Positions 15,179-24,007 are shown, counted from the first letter of the stretch. The stretch is 64,000 nt of DNA from Halorientalis pallida (GCF_004118325.1 NZ_RDFA01000001.1:530292-594291), one strand, 5' to 3'. Notes: a model not told the origin generated them from the letters alone. A program made the numbers and translations.

Positions 15179-16833
15179 CGGGACACCTCCTCGGCACCCT
15201 CTTTCTCACCAGCAGGATCGGGATGTGCGTCCGCCTCGACGGGTTGGTCGGCGATCCGATCCAGCGCGGTCAACACGCCGTCCATCTTCTTCTCGGTCTC
15301 GTAGTACTCGCTGGCGGGGTCCGAATCGGCGACGATGCCCGCACCGGCCTGGACGGTGATGCGGTCCGCCGCTCGCGGGTCGGTCCCCTCCCCGCTCGCG
15401 CGATGTTCGACCGTCGCCGTCCGGATCACGATGGCGAAGTCGGTGTCGCCGGTCCAGGAGTAGTAGCCGACGCCACCGCCGTAGAGCCCGCGCGGCTCGG
15501 GTTCGAGCTCGTCGATGATCTCCATGGCCCTGATCTTCGGCGCGCCCGAGAGCGTCCCCGCGGGGAAGGCGGCCCGCGTCGCGTCGAACTGGTCGGCGTC
15601 GTCGGCGAGCGTCCCGGTGACTGTGGACTCGATGTGCTGGACGTGGCTGTACTTCAGGACGTTCATGAACTCCTCGACGCGGACGCTTCCCGGCTGGGCC
15701 ACCCGGCGCACGTCGTTGCGCGCCAGGTCGACCAGCATCGTGTGTTCGGCCCGCTCTTTGCCGTCCGCGAGCATCTCGCCGGCCAGCCGGCGGTCCTCGA
15801 CCGGCGAGGTCCCGCGATCACAGGTCCCTGCGATGGGGTTCGAGACGATCCGGTCGTCCCGCACGGAGATCAGCGTCTCCGGGCTCGCGCCGACCACGGT
15901 CAGTCCGTCGTAGCCCAGCAGGTACATGTACGGCGACGGGTTCACCTCCCGCAACGACTCGTAGAAGGCAAGCGGGTCCACGTCGCCGTCCAGTTCCCGT
16001 TTCCGTGAGATCACGCCCTGGTAGATGTCGCCGTCGAGGACGTGCTCCTTCGCGCGCTCGACCGCGGCCTCGTAGTCGGCGCGCGGAGCGGCCCGCTCGG
16101 ATTCGAGCGCGAACCCGCCGGTCTCGACGGCCACGTCGGCGTCGAGCAGGGCCGCGACCCGCTCGGCCTCCGCTTCGAGTTCGTCGTAGCGCTCGCCCGC
16201 GTCCTCGTCGTGGGTCACGAGCGGCGTGAACACCAGCGAGACGGTGTCGTCCCTGTCGTCGAAGACCAGCGTCTTCGTGTTCAGGACGAACTGCGCGTCG
16301 GGGAGCCGTCCGTCGGGGTGATCCAGTCCCACCTCGTCGAGCCACATGTCGTAGACGGCGTCGTAGGAGAGAAAGCCCACGAGCCCGCCGTCGAGGTGCT
16401 GGCGGTCCGCGCCGTTGAACCCGCGCCGGGTCGCGTCCGGGAGCGCGTGCCGGAGGTGGTCGACCGTGTCCGCGTCGGCACGACCGGCCGTCTCGATCCG
16501 GCCGGCGTAGCGGTCGTCGAACGTCTCGACGCTCGCCCCGCCGGAGTCGACGGTCACGACCGCCTCGGGGTCGTACCCGACGAAGGAGTAGCGAGCGTGG
16601 CGTCCCTCCCTGGTCGGCGCGAACGCGCCGTCCGGGTCGCTGGAGGCGACCTTCTCCGCGCTCTCCAGCAGGAAGGCGTAGGGCGCTGGCTCGGCGTCGG
16701 TCGTCCGCCCGGTCAGCGCGGCGTAGGCGGCCAGCGGTTCCACGTCGGCGGGCAGGTCCGCGGCGACGCGGACGACCGCCGGTTCGTCCGTGTCTGCCAG
16801 TTCGACGAACGCCTCGCGGCTGGTGTCCATCAT
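15175..16833 (-). CDS. trpE: anthranilate synthase component I
   Basis: The protein has about 552 residues from ATG 16833 (a second ATG follows immediately at 16830). It carries the N-terminal regulatory LLESAEK motif that binds tryptophan for feedback inhibition, and the chorismate-binding domain with YQGVISRKRELDGD, GASPETLISVRDDRI, PIAGTCDRG, KERAEHTMLVDLARND and AAFPAGTLSGAPKIRAMEII. It converts chorismate plus TrpG-derived ammonia to anthranilate. The start overlaps the end of trpF and the stop overlaps the trpG start, so translation is coupled. The much longer open frame to 17484 is antisense-like and not used. Confidence 0.93.
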   Translation of the reverse strand: MMDTSREAFVELADTDEPAVVRVAADLPADVEPLAAYAALTGRTTDAEPAPYAFLLESAEKVASSDPDGAFAPTREGRHARYSFVGYDPEAVVTVDSGGASVETFDDRYAGRIETAGRADADTVDHLRHALPDATRRGFNGADRQHLDGGLVGFLSYDAVYDMWLDEVGLDHPDGRLPDAQFVLNTKTLVFDDRDDTVSLVFTPLVTHDEDAGERYDELEAEAERVAALLDADVAVETGGFALESERAAPRADYEAAVERAKEHVLDGDIYQGVISRKRELDGDVDPLAFYESLREVNPSPYMYLLGYDGLTVVGASPETLISVRDDRIVSNPIAGTCDRGTSPVEDRRLAGEMLADGKERAEHTMLVDLARNDVRRVAQPGSVRVEEFMNVLKYSHVQHIESTVTGTLADDADQFDATRAAFPAGTLSGAPKIRAMEIIDELEPEPRGLYGGGVGYYSWTGDTDFAIVIRTATVEHRASGEGTDPRAADRITVQAGAGIVADSDPASEYYETEKKMDGVLTALDRIADQPVEADAHPDPAGEKEGAEEVSR

Positions 16834-17471
16834 ACGCCGACCACCGCGCTCTCGGCCCGCTCGACGAACCGCCGGACAGCGTCGTGGTCCTTGACGCCAT
16901 CCGCGGACTCCACCCCGCTGGCCACGTCGACGGCGAACGGTCGAACGGTCTCGACCGCCTCGGCGACGTTGCCCGGGGTGAGCCCACCCGCGAGGATCAC
17001 TGGCGTCCCGAAGTCCGCGACCAGTTCTGCCGTGCGCTCCCAGTCGTGTGTCTCGCCGGTCCCACCACCGCCCTGCTCGTCCACGGAGTCGACCAGCAAC
17101 GCGTCGGCCGCGTCGGCGTACGCCGCCACGTCCGCGTCGGTCGCGTCGACGGCGGCGATCACCTGCGCCGGCGCGCGTTCTCCGACCGCCGCGACGTCTT
17201 CGGGCCCGAGAGCCCCGTGCAACTGGACGGCGTCGGGTTCGACACGTTCGACCAGTTCGACGGCACGCTCGACGGTGTCGGGCATCGTCACCAGCACGCT
17301 CGTGACGAACGGCGGGACGGCGGCCGCGAGGGCCGCGGCCTGCTCGACCGGAATCTCGCGCGGCGTGTCGACGGTGACGTCGGCGGTGAGTCCCAGTGCG
17401 TCCGCGCCGGCGGCGACCACGGCGTCGAGGTCCGACTCGCGCGTGATGCCACAGATCTTCGTCCGCGTCAT
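16830..17471 (-). CDS. trpF: phosphoribosylanthranilate isomerase
   Basis: The 213-residue TIM-barrel protein begins MTRTKICGITRESDLDAV, the diagnostic KICG Cys region, and has the phosphate-binding end PVILAGGLTPGNVAEAV and DVASGVESADGVKD. It isomerises N-(5-phosphoribosyl)anthranilate in tryptophan synthesis. It sits between trpD and trpE with 4-base overlaps on both sides. Length is normal. Confidence 0.93.
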   Translation of the reverse strand: MTRTKICGITRESDLDAVVAAGADALGLTADVTVDTPREIPVEQAAALAAAVPPFVTSVLVTMPDTVERAVELVERVEPDAVQLHGALGPEDVAAVGERAPAQVIAAVDATDADVAAYADAADALLVDSVDEQGGGGTGETHDWERTAELVADFGTPVILAGGLTPGNVAEAVETVRPFAVDVASGVESADGVKDHDAVRRFVERAESAVVGV

Positions 17472-18469
17472 TGCTCGACCGCACAGAGATCCGCGAGTTT
17501 CTCCGTGGCCCCGCCCTCGGCGATTGCCTGCCGGGCGCGCTCGACGCCGTCGCGGTGGGAGTCCGCCTCGCCCGCGACGTAGATGGCCGCCCCCGCGTTC
17601 GCGAGGATGATGTCGCGTTTGGGCCCCGTCACCTCGCCTTCGACGATGCCGCGGAGATCCGCGGCGTTCTCCTCGGGGGACCCGCCGGCGACCGCCTCGA
17701 TGTCCGCCCGGTCGAGCCCCAGATCCGACGGACCGATCCGGTACTCCTCGACGGAACCGCCCTGCACCTCGGCGACGACCGTCTCGTCGTGGATCGCGAT
17801 CTCGTCCAGTCCGGCCCCGTGGACGACCATCGCGTGGTCGACGGGCATGTGCGTCAGGGAGTTGGCGATCAACGGCACCAGATCGGGGTCGTAGACCCCA
17901 AGCACCTGCGCGTCCGCGCCGGCGGGGTTCGTGAGCGGCCCGAGGACGTTGAAGATCGTCCGCATCCCGAGTTCCTTGCGCGGGCCGATGACGGCCTTCA
18001 TCGCCGGGTGGAAGACCGGCGCGAGCATGAACCCGATCCCGTCACGCTCGATAGCCGCTTCGACGGCCGGCGGTTCGGCCTCGACGTCGACACCGGCGAC
18101 CTCCAGCACGTCGGCGCTGCCCGACGAGGACGACACCGAGTAGTTGCCGTGCTTGGCGATCGGCACGCCCGCCCCGCTGGCGACGATAGCGCTGGTCGTC
18201 GAGACGTTGATCGTGTCGTAGTCGTCGCCACCCGTCCCACAGGTGTCGACCAGCGGCGACCGGTCCGGCGAGATCGTCCGCGCGGCCTCGCGCATCCCCT
18301 GGGCGAAGCCCGCGATCTCGTCTTCCGTCTCGCCTTTCGCGCGCAACGCCGCCAGCAACGCGCCGATCTGTGCCTCCGTCGCTTCCTCGAAGATCGCCGT
18401 CGCGGCCTCGCGTGCCGCCGCGACCGTCAGATCCTCGCCCTCCGTGACTCGTTCGATGTGATCCTGCAT
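17468..18469 (-). CDS. trpD: anthranilate phosphoribosyltransferase
   Basis: ATG 18469 (MQDHIERVTEGEDL) gives 333 residues. Diagnostic motifs are DTCGTGGDDYDTINVST for PRPP binding, AKHGNYSVSSSSGSADVLE, FMLAPVFHPAMKAV, and GPLTNPAGADAQVLGV. It transfers phosphoribose to anthranilate. It is the first gene of the trpDFEG run. A TATA-like TTAAG lies near 18525 and an AT-richer stretch at 18500-18515, so the promoter is within about 60 bases. The frame continues upstream to 18508 from a non-conserved start. Confidence 0.93.
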   Translation of the reverse strand: MQDHIERVTEGEDLTVAAAREAATAIFEEATEAQIGALLAALRAKGETEDEIAGFAQGMREAARTISPDRSPLVDTCGTGGDDYDTINVSTTSAIVASGAGVPIAKHGNYSVSSSSGSADVLEVAGVDVEAEPPAVEAAIERDGIGFMLAPVFHPAMKAVIGPRKELGMRTIFNVLGPLTNPAGADAQVLGVYDPDLVPLIANSLTHMPVDHAMVVHGAGLDEIAIHDETVVAEVQGGSVEEYRIGPSDLGLDRADIEAVAGGSPEENAADLRGIVEGEVTGPKRDIILANAGAAIYVAGEADSHRDGVERARQAIAEGGATEKLADLCAVEQ

Positions 18470-18660
18470 TGTGGACACCAATGGACGTATTCGCGTTGTG
18501 ATGTACAAATCCGTTCATCGACTTAAGCGTATCGGGTCCCCGGCAGCCGGACCGGCACAGCGGGTCCGTGTGAAACGGGCACGAGTGCCGGACGGAACGG
18601 CTTTCTCCAATCCGAAACCTTCAATTACCACTGCGGATTACGGTGTGGTGCAGGCAGCAC

Positions 18661-18735
18661 GGGTTCGTGGTCTAGATCGGTTACGACACCTCCTTGACAT
18701 GGAGGAGGCCGACGGTTCAAATCCGTCCGAACCCA
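18661..18735 (+). tRNA. tRNA-Val (GAC)
   Basis: The 75-nt cloverleaf is complete: acceptor GGGTTCG/CGAACCC with discriminator A, anticodon stem CCTCC/GGAGG around TTGACAT, giving anticodon GAC, and T-arm GACGG-TTCAAAT-CCGTC. It has no intron and no encoded CCA. A promoter-like TCAATTAC lies about 35-40 bases upstream, and an AT-rich TTAAAAATTTTAC follows directly, probably the terminator. A disrupted HNH gene lies immediately downstream in the opposite sense. Confidence 0.95.
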
Positions 18736-18776
18736 TTAAAAATTTTACAGGATCTGTTTTGGTAGTGGCTTCTGTG

Positions 18777-19427
18777 TTACTCCTGGTCGAGATCGACAGT
18801 CTCACCCGGTGCATCGGGGTGGTGAGTTCGACAGACTGTTGTCAGGTTTCGTAGTGGATGTGCGTCCCGTACCGGGAGCTCCCAGTTGACGAACAGGCGT
18901 AGCGGGACGATGTGATGAACGTCGAGGCCGAAGCCGAATCGTGCTTCGTGTTCTTCGTTTGTGATCCCACAGGTCGTACAGCGGTAGTCGTCGCGTTCGA
19001 GTGCCCGCCGCCGCTGTCGGTACCAGCCGTCCCGATAGTGTGTCGAACTACCGTCCTCGACGGAGAAGCCATTGTCCACACCCCAGCACGCCATCGAACA
19101 GTACTCGGTATCCAGCGACTGCCGCCGTTCGAAGGTCTCCCCACAGCCCGGACAGGCGATCCCGACCTACCGCCGTCGCGGTTTCCCGGCACAGTCGTTC
19201 GAACAGAACTGTCCGTCCCGGACCGACGGATAGTATCGGAACGAGTCGCCACAGGTCGCACACTCGCCGGTGGTCAGTGACTCACCGTCCTCGATGTCGT
19301 GCCGGGCCAGCCGGCGACGGATCGTGCTGGGCGAGGTCCCACACGGCTGGGCGATCTCGGTCGAGGACTTCCCGCTCTCGACGTGCTGGGTTCGGAGAAA
19401 TTCCGCATCCCGGTAGCGTCTACCCAT
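18777..19427 (-). pseudogene. HTH/zinc-knuckle HNH endonuclease split by an in-frame TAG
   Basis: A single reading frame from ATG 19427 to 18777 encodes 217 codon positions but contains TAG at 19169-19167 (after CSNDCAGKPRRR). Without it, one protein would read: an N-terminal helix-turn-helix (KSSTEIAQPCGTSPSTIRRR), one Cys4 knuckle (CATCG then CSNDC), a second knuckle (CPGCGETFERRQ then CSMAC), and an HNH nuclease (YRCTTCG, DVHHIVPLRLF, CRTHH). Both sides stay in the same frame with no insertion or deletion, so one base change explains the break. The downstream part could still start at ATG 19094 and make the 105-residue HNH half. Related genes are mobile-type haloarchaeal HNH nucleases, fitting the place beside tRNA-Val. 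Confidence 0.8.
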
Positions 19428-19539
19428 CGGTCGTCACGTGCCGGGTTCGTCCTGTTTCGCTACTTGAATGTTCGGAGGGGACCTCGTCAGTCGAACCAGC
19501 GCGAACCCTTTTGAGGGTGGCTTCCGAGTACGAACTAGA

Positions 19540-21063
19540 ATGGCAGGCGAAGACGCGTCACCGGTCGACACCGAGAGCGTCGAGGACCTGCTGGACCGGA
19601 TGACGGACGCGTTCATGGGGCTGGACGACGAGTGGCGATTCACGTACCTGAACGAACAGGGGCGACAGATCATCTGTGAGGCCATGGACGAGGACCTGAC
19701 GGTCGAGGAACTGCAGGGCCGAACGATGTGGGGAGCGATCCCGGAGCTGGAGGGGACGGTCTTCGAGGAGCACTACCGGGAGGCGATGGTGACGCAGTCG
19801 GCCGTGTCCTTCGAGGCCGAGTACGAACCGCTGGACGCGTGGTTCGAGGTCCACGCCTACCCCTCCGAATCGGGGCTCTCTGTGTACTTCCGGGACGTGA
19901 CCGAGCGGCGACGACAGCGCAAGGAGTTGGAGAAACGCGAGACGGTACTCCGGGAGATGTACGAGGTCATCTCGGATCAGGACCGCTCGTTCGAGGACCG
20001 CGTCGAGGGATTACTGGCCATCGGGTGTCGCGAACTCGGCGTCGAGTACGGGACGCTCTCGCGGGTCCGGGACGACGAGTACGTGTTCGAGGTCGTGCTG
20101 GCCCCGGACGATAGCCTGGAGTCGGGGGACGTGGTCGATCTGGAAGAGACTCACTGCGAGCGAGTCGTGGTGAGCGAAGAGCGACTCGTCACGGGGGACG
20201 TGGCCAGTGACCACCCGGAGTTGACCGGCAGCGCGGGCTACAGGGAGTGGGGGATCAACTGCTACCTCGGAACGCCGGTCGTCGTCGACGGTGACGTGTA
20301 CGGAACCTTCTGTTTCTACGACGCGGAGACGAGGAGGCGGTCGTTCTCGGAGTGGGAGGTCACGCTCGTCGACACCATGGGCCGGTGGATCGGATCGGCG
20401 CTGGAACGCAAGCTCGCGGCCGAACGACTGGGCCGACAGAACGAACGGCTCGAACAGTTCGCGACCATCGTCTCGCACGACCTGCGCAATCCACTCGGGG
20501 TCGCACAGAAACGACTCGACCTCGTCGTCCGGGACTGCGAGAGCGACCATCTGTCGGAGGTGGAACGCGCCCACGATCGGATGGAGACGTTGATCGACGA
20601 CGTGCTCACGATGGCGCGAGCGGGCGAGACGGTCGAGGACATCAGCGACGTCGAGATGGTGGCGGTCGCCGAGGACGCGTGGGACAACGTCCGGACCGGC
20701 GACGCCTCGCTCGAAGTCGACGACGAACTCGTCGTTGTCTGTGACCGGAGCCGCCTCCAGCAGTTGCTGGAGAACCTGTTCCGGAACGCGGTCGAGCACG
20801 GGACCGACGAGGACGGCGACGACAGTGTGACGGTTCAGATCGCGGGCCGCCCCGACGGCTTCGTCGTCGCCGACGACGGCCCGGGCGTTCCCGAGACCGA
20901 GCGGGAGTCGGTGTTCGAGTTCGGTCACTCCGGGTCCGGCGGGAGCGGGGTCGGTCTGTCGATCGTCGAGCAGATCGCGACGGCCCACGGCTGGACCGTC
21001 AGCCTCACCGACGACTGGGACGGCGGTGCTCGGTTCGAGTTTCAGACGACTGCGGAGCGGTGA
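19540..21063 (+). CDS. soluble PAS-GAF sensor histidine kinase
   Basis: ATG 19540 gives 507 residues with no membrane segment. A PAS domain covers about 15-130 (DAFMGLDDEWRFTYLNEQG to YFRDVTERRR), a GAF domain about 150-300 (CRELGVEYGTLSRV, NCYLGTPVVVDGDVYGTFCF), a HisKA dimer domain with phospho-acceptor His in ATIVSHDLRNPLGVAQKRLD, and HATPase_c with NLFRNAVEHG, VADDGPGVPE and GVGLSIVEQIA. It should autophosphorylate in response to a cytoplasmic signal. No response regulator is adjacent, as is common for haloarchaeal orphan kinases. The upstream region includes a TTTTGAGGGTGG stretch about 30 bases before the ATG. Confidence 0.9.
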   Translation: MAGEDASPVDTESVEDLLDRMTDAFMGLDDEWRFTYLNEQGRQIICEAMDEDLTVEELQGRTMWGAIPELEGTVFEEHYREAMVTQSAVSFEAEYEPLDAWFEVHAYPSESGLSVYFRDVTERRRQRKELEKRETVLREMYEVISDQDRSFEDRVEGLLAIGCRELGVEYGTLSRVRDDEYVFEVVLAPDDSLESGDVVDLEETHCERVVVSEERLVTGDVASDHPELTGSAGYREWGINCYLGTPVVVDGDVYGTFCFYDAETRRRSFSEWEVTLVDTMGRWIGSALERKLAAERLGRQNERLEQFATIVSHDLRNPLGVAQKRLDLVVRDCESDHLSEVERAHDRMETLIDDVLTMARAGETVEDISDVEMVAVAEDAWDNVRTGDASLEVDDELVVVCDRSRLQQLLENLFRNAVEHGTDEDGDDSVTVQIAGRPDGFVVADDGPGVPETERESVFEFGHSGSGGSGVGLSIVEQIATAHGWTVSLTDDWDGGARFEFQTTAER

Positions 21064-21129
21064 CTGGTCGACGGCCGGTGCTGTCTCGCGGTGACGGAGA
21101 CGGCGAGAGAGAAGTGTACCCGGTTACCG

Positions 21130-21624
21130 TTACTCCTCGGCGACCGTGGCGGCCGTCCTGGTCGTCGGCTGGTCGACCAGTCGACGTTCGAGGTCGTCGA
21201 GGTGGTTCACGACGGTGTGGACGTCGTCCCCGTCGGTGCAGGGGGCGACCTGTGCGAGTTCGCCGCCGCGGTACTCGGCCAGTCCCATCTTCGGCAGGAC
21301 CATCGTGGTGTGGTCCTGCCCGGTGATGGACGAGGACTGCTCGTGGGTCTGGTAGAACGATTCCAGTGTGGTGTTGTTGGCCAGCGCCCACTGTTTGAAC
21401 TCGGCGATCCGGTTGAGGATGAACTCGCCCTGGTCGGTTTCGGCGGCTTTCGTCGTCGGATCGATCTGACGGCCCCAGACTTTCACGTAGAAGTCGGCGA
21501 TGTGGCCCTCGTCTTCGAGGCGCTGGAGCCGCTTGATTACCTGCTCCTGTCGTGTGCGCGCACCCGGTGGAGAGAGTGTCCGCACGTAAAGTTCGAGTCG
21601 TATTGGGTCGGTGTTCGATGACAT
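21130..21624 (-). CDS. haloarchaeal HTH-domain protein
   Basis: ATG 21624 (MSSNTDPIRLELYVR) gives 164 residues and lies directly after a GGGAGGGGA Shine-Dalgarno-like stretch. The first ~70 residues have the pattern LYVRTLSPPGARTRQEQVIK, RLQRLEDEGHIADFYVKVWG typical of a haloarchaeal family annotated as HTH domain proteins. The middle has helical TKAAETDQGEFILNRIAEFK, and the end is less conserved. No sensor domain is evident. Two identical TATA-like elements lie upstream. The function is unknown; DNA binding is only suggested by the fold name. Confidence 0.6.
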   Translation of the reverse strand: MSSNTDPIRLELYVRTLSPPGARTRQEQVIKRLQRLEDEGHIADFYVKVWGRQIDPTTKAAETDQGEFILNRIAEFKQWALANNTTLESFYQTHEQSSSITGQDHTTMVLPKMGLAEYRGGELAQVAPCTDGDDVHTVVNHLDDLERRLVDQPTTRTAATVAEE

Positions 21625-21906
21625 GTGGGGTCCCCTCCCATCGAACAATCGTGAATCACGCTCCTAAAGCGTTCCTCTAATTGATATAATACCCCATGGG
21701 ACGCCTACTAGCGATATAATGTCACGCGACCCCTGTGAAACAGTTACATTCCAAGTACTGTCGGGTTCGCATCTAAACGTGTCGGTATCGGAGCGGTGGA
21801 GCGGGTGTGGTTCCAGCGGGTGTGTCGCTGGCGGTAATCGCCGGAGTTCGGGAAGCACCGCTAAGTTTGATTACCCCAGGCAGTCAAGCAAAAACGGGAG
21901 ATTACG
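21625..21906. promoter_or_regulatory. divergent promoter region with duplicated TATA-like elements
   Basis: No gene is supported in these 282 bases. GATATAAT occurs twice, at 21683-21690 and 21713-21720, exactly 30 bases apart; in the minus direction each reads ATTATATC, as a haloarchaeal TATA box would. The plus-strand CBS gene has CTAAGTTTGATTA at 21861-21873 as its best promoter element. An inverted pair GGTAATC/GATTACC (21832-21838, 21870-21876) overlaps that promoter and could bind a regulator. Confidence 0.4.
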
Positions 21907-23049
21907 ATGGATATTGCTGATATCGCGACCAGCGATTATATAGAAGTCGACGCTACCGAGCGGCTGGCGAAGGTCCGCTCTATCTTCGAGCGCAAGAACC
22001 CCCGGGGAATCATCGTCACGAACGACGGGGCCTACGAGGGAGTGATCGGGCGGCGGCAGCTCCTCCAGTCCCACGTCCAGGACGACGCCAAGGCGGAGTC
22101 CCTGATGGTCTCGGCCCCGCAGGTGGAGCGGACGGACGACGTGCGCGAGGTGGCGCGCGTCCTCGTCGAGGGCGGCACGAAGATCGCCCCCGTGTTCGAG
22201 GCCGATCGGCTGTGGGGGATCGTCACGACCAACGCGATCCTCGAGGCGGTACTCGAGCACCTCGACGCGCTGACCGTCGCGGACATCTACACCGAGAACG
22301 TCGTCACGGTGGCCGAGGACACGCACATCGGGCAGGCGATCAACCTCCTGCGCGAACACGGGATCTCGCGGGTGCCCGTCCTCGACGAGGACGGCCTGCT
22401 CTCGGGGATGCTCACCACTCACGACATCGTCGACGTGGTCGTCCGGGACATGGACAAGACGACCCGCGGCGAGCGCGCCGGTGGGAACGACCGCATCCTC
22501 GACATCCCGGTGTACGACGTGATGTCCAGTCCGGTCGCCACCACCGAGACCGCCGAGTCGGTCCGGTCGGCCGTCAGCCGGATGCTCGACAACGACTACA
22601 ACGGCCTGGTCGTCACCCCCGAGGGCGACGACAGCCAGGTCGTGGGCATCCTCACGAAGACCGACGTGCTCCGGGCGTTGACCTACACCGAAGAGGAGCA
22701 CATGGACGTCCAGATCACCAACATCACGTTGCTGGACACCATCTCGCGGGAAGACGTGCGCGTAGACATCGAAGGCGTCGTCGACAAGTACAGCGACATG
22801 CAGGTTCGCCACGCCCACGTCCGCTTCCACGAACACAAGGAGAAACTGCGTGGTACGCCGCTGATCCAGTGTCAGATCCGACTGCGCACCACGGAGGGGC
22901 AGATCGCCGGCTCCGGTGAAGGCTACGGCGCGGAACAGTCGTTCAACGTCGCACTGGACAAGCTCGAACGCAACGTGCTGGAACTGAAAGACGTGCGCTC
23001 AGACGAGGAGTACCGCGGGCAGTTGCTCCGGAAACTCGGGGAACTCTGA
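21907..23049 (+). CDS. four-CBS-domain protein with a C-terminal HPF-like domain
   Basis: The 380-residue protein has CBS domains at about 1-60, 65-120, 125-185 and 195-260 (for example NPRGIIVTNDGAYEGVIGRR, HGISRVPVLDEDGLLSGMLT, YNGLVVTPEGDDSQVVGILT). The last ~100 residues (HAHVRFHEHKEKL, IQCQIRLRTTEGQIAGSGEG, AEQSFNVALDKLERNVLELK) look like the beta-alpha fold of hibernation-promoting/RaiA proteins. CBS pairs bind adenine nucleotides. A nucleotide-sensing ribosome or translation factor is therefore a testable hypothesis; known partners are not visible. Start ATG 21907 follows a CTAAGTTTGATTA element. Confidence 0.85.
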   Translation: MDIADIATSDYIEVDATERLAKVRSIFERKNPRGIIVTNDGAYEGVIGRRQLLQSHVQDDAKAESLMVSAPQVERTDDVREVARVLVEGGTKIAPVFEADRLWGIVTTNAILEAVLEHLDALTVADIYTENVVTVAEDTHIGQAINLLREHGISRVPVLDEDGLLSGMLTTHDIVDVVVRDMDKTTRGERAGGNDRILDIPVYDVMSSPVATTETAESVRSAVSRMLDNDYNGLVVTPEGDDSQVVGILTKTDVLRALTYTEEEHMDVQITNITLLDTISREDVRVDIEGVVDKYSDMQVRHAHVRFHEHKEKLRGTPLIQCQIRLRTTEGQIAGSGEGYGAEQSFNVALDKLERNVLELKDVRSDEEYRGQLLRKLGEL

Positions 23050-23101
23050 GGGACCAGCCCGGGTCCCGCTCCGCCGTCGCGTTCGGTCGGCGTCCGTCGG
23101 G

Positions 23102-23503
23102 CTACTCTTTGCTCTCGAGCCACGCTTTCGCTTCGGGGATTTCGGATGCGAACATGGATGCGATGGAGAAATCGGTGTACGTCCGCGCGACCTTGTCGAG
23201 TTCGAACCGCGCCATGTCGTCTTCCGGATAAACGATGGCGATGTACTCGATTCCAGCCGCCACCAGCTGTGGTGCCCACTCTTCGCGGAGCCACTCGTCG
23301 TCGGCTGAGAACGAGTCGAGCGCGCGGCAGTCGCTGAAGACTTTCCTCGCACCGCGCGTCTCGATCAGCGAGAGCAGGTCGTTCACCCCGTCCCGAAACG
23401 CCTGCTCGGACGGTGTCGCGTGCCACTCGTGGACCACGGCCGCCAGTTCCGGGTCCCACGAGACGCTGTACACGTCCGAGTCTGCGTACGGCTCGCGGGC
23501 CAT
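23102..23503 (-). CDS. small SpoIIAA/STAS-like protein, copy A (133 aa)
   Basis: ATG 23503 gives 133 residues: VYSVSWDPELAAVVHEWHAT, then an alpha helix SEQAFRDGVNDLLSLIETRG, the strand ARKVFSDCRALDSFSADDEW, and a late YIAIVYPEDDMARFELDKVA segment. The alternation of strands and helices resembles the STAS/SpoIIAA-like fold. It has the same length and order of elements as the next gene (23606-24007), so the two are tandem paralogues. Neither a serine phospho-site nor a partner kinase is seen. The function is unknown. Confidence 0.6.
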   Translation of the reverse strand: MAREPYADSDVYSVSWDPELAAVVHEWHATPSEQAFRDGVNDLLSLIETRGARKVFSDCRALDSFSADDEWLREEWAPQLVAAGIEYIAIVYPEDDMARFELDKVARTYTDFSIASMFASEIPEAKAWLESKE

Positions 23504-23605
23504 ACTCTCCGTTGCACACTCGGGGTATTTGTAACCCCACCGCCGGTTTTCGCGTCCGATACTCGGACCGCCCGCGACACTCGGCGGCACCGAGTCCTGC
23601 ACCGG

Positions 23606-24007
23606 TCACTTCGTCCGGAGCCAGTTGTGCGCTTCTTCGACGTCCTCGGTGAATACCCGGTCGAGGTCGGTGTGGGGACGCATGCGTGCGGACATGTCGA
23701 CGGTCGTTCTGGCAGTCCGGTCTGTCGGGTAGACGACGGCGATGTACCCCAGACCGGCGTCGATGGCGCGGGGCTCCCAGTCCTCGACCGTCCACGTCTG
23801 GTCCGCCTCCGACATCGACCCCTGTTTCCGGCTGTCGGTGAGCAGTTTCGTCGCCCCACGATCGACGATGGCGTCCAGAGTCCGTTCCATACAGTCACGG
23901 TATGTCTCACCCCCCACGTCGTTCTGCCACTCGACGACGACGGCGTCCGCCCGGTCGTCCCAGCGTGCCGAACAGGCGCCATCGAGATAGAACAGCTCCT
24001 CGGTCAT
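23606..24007 (-). CDS. small SpoIIAA/STAS-like protein, copy B (133 aa)
   Basis: ATG 24007 (MTEELFYLDGACSARW) gives 133 residues aligned throughout with copy A: ADAVVVEWQNDVGGETYRDC, ERTLDAIVDRGATKLLTDSR, DQTWTVEDWEPRAIDAGLGY, IAVVYPTDRTARTTVDMSAR and VFTEDVEEAHNWL. It precedes copy A by about 100 bases on the same strand. Divergence is high although length is unchanged, so the duplication is old. Copies of this kind occur in several haloarchaea. No function is assigned. Confidence 0.6.
   Translation of the reverse strand: MTEELFYLDGACSARWDDRADAVVVEWQNDVGGETYRDCMERTLDAIVDRGATKLLTDSRKQGSMSEADQTWTVEDWEPRAIDAGLGYIAVVYPTDRTARTTVDMSARMRPHTDLDRVFTEDVEEAHNWLRTK

Noticed and set aside
19167..19169. 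TAG considered as a pyrrolysine codon
   Set aside because: Haloarchaea generally lack pyl genes and no context signal is visible; a nonsense mutation is simpler. Kept only as a remote alternative in the findings.
21719..21943. A 74-codon plus frame between the HTH and CBS genes
   Set aside because: It overlaps the promoter region and the start of the CBS gene; composition is not coding-like.
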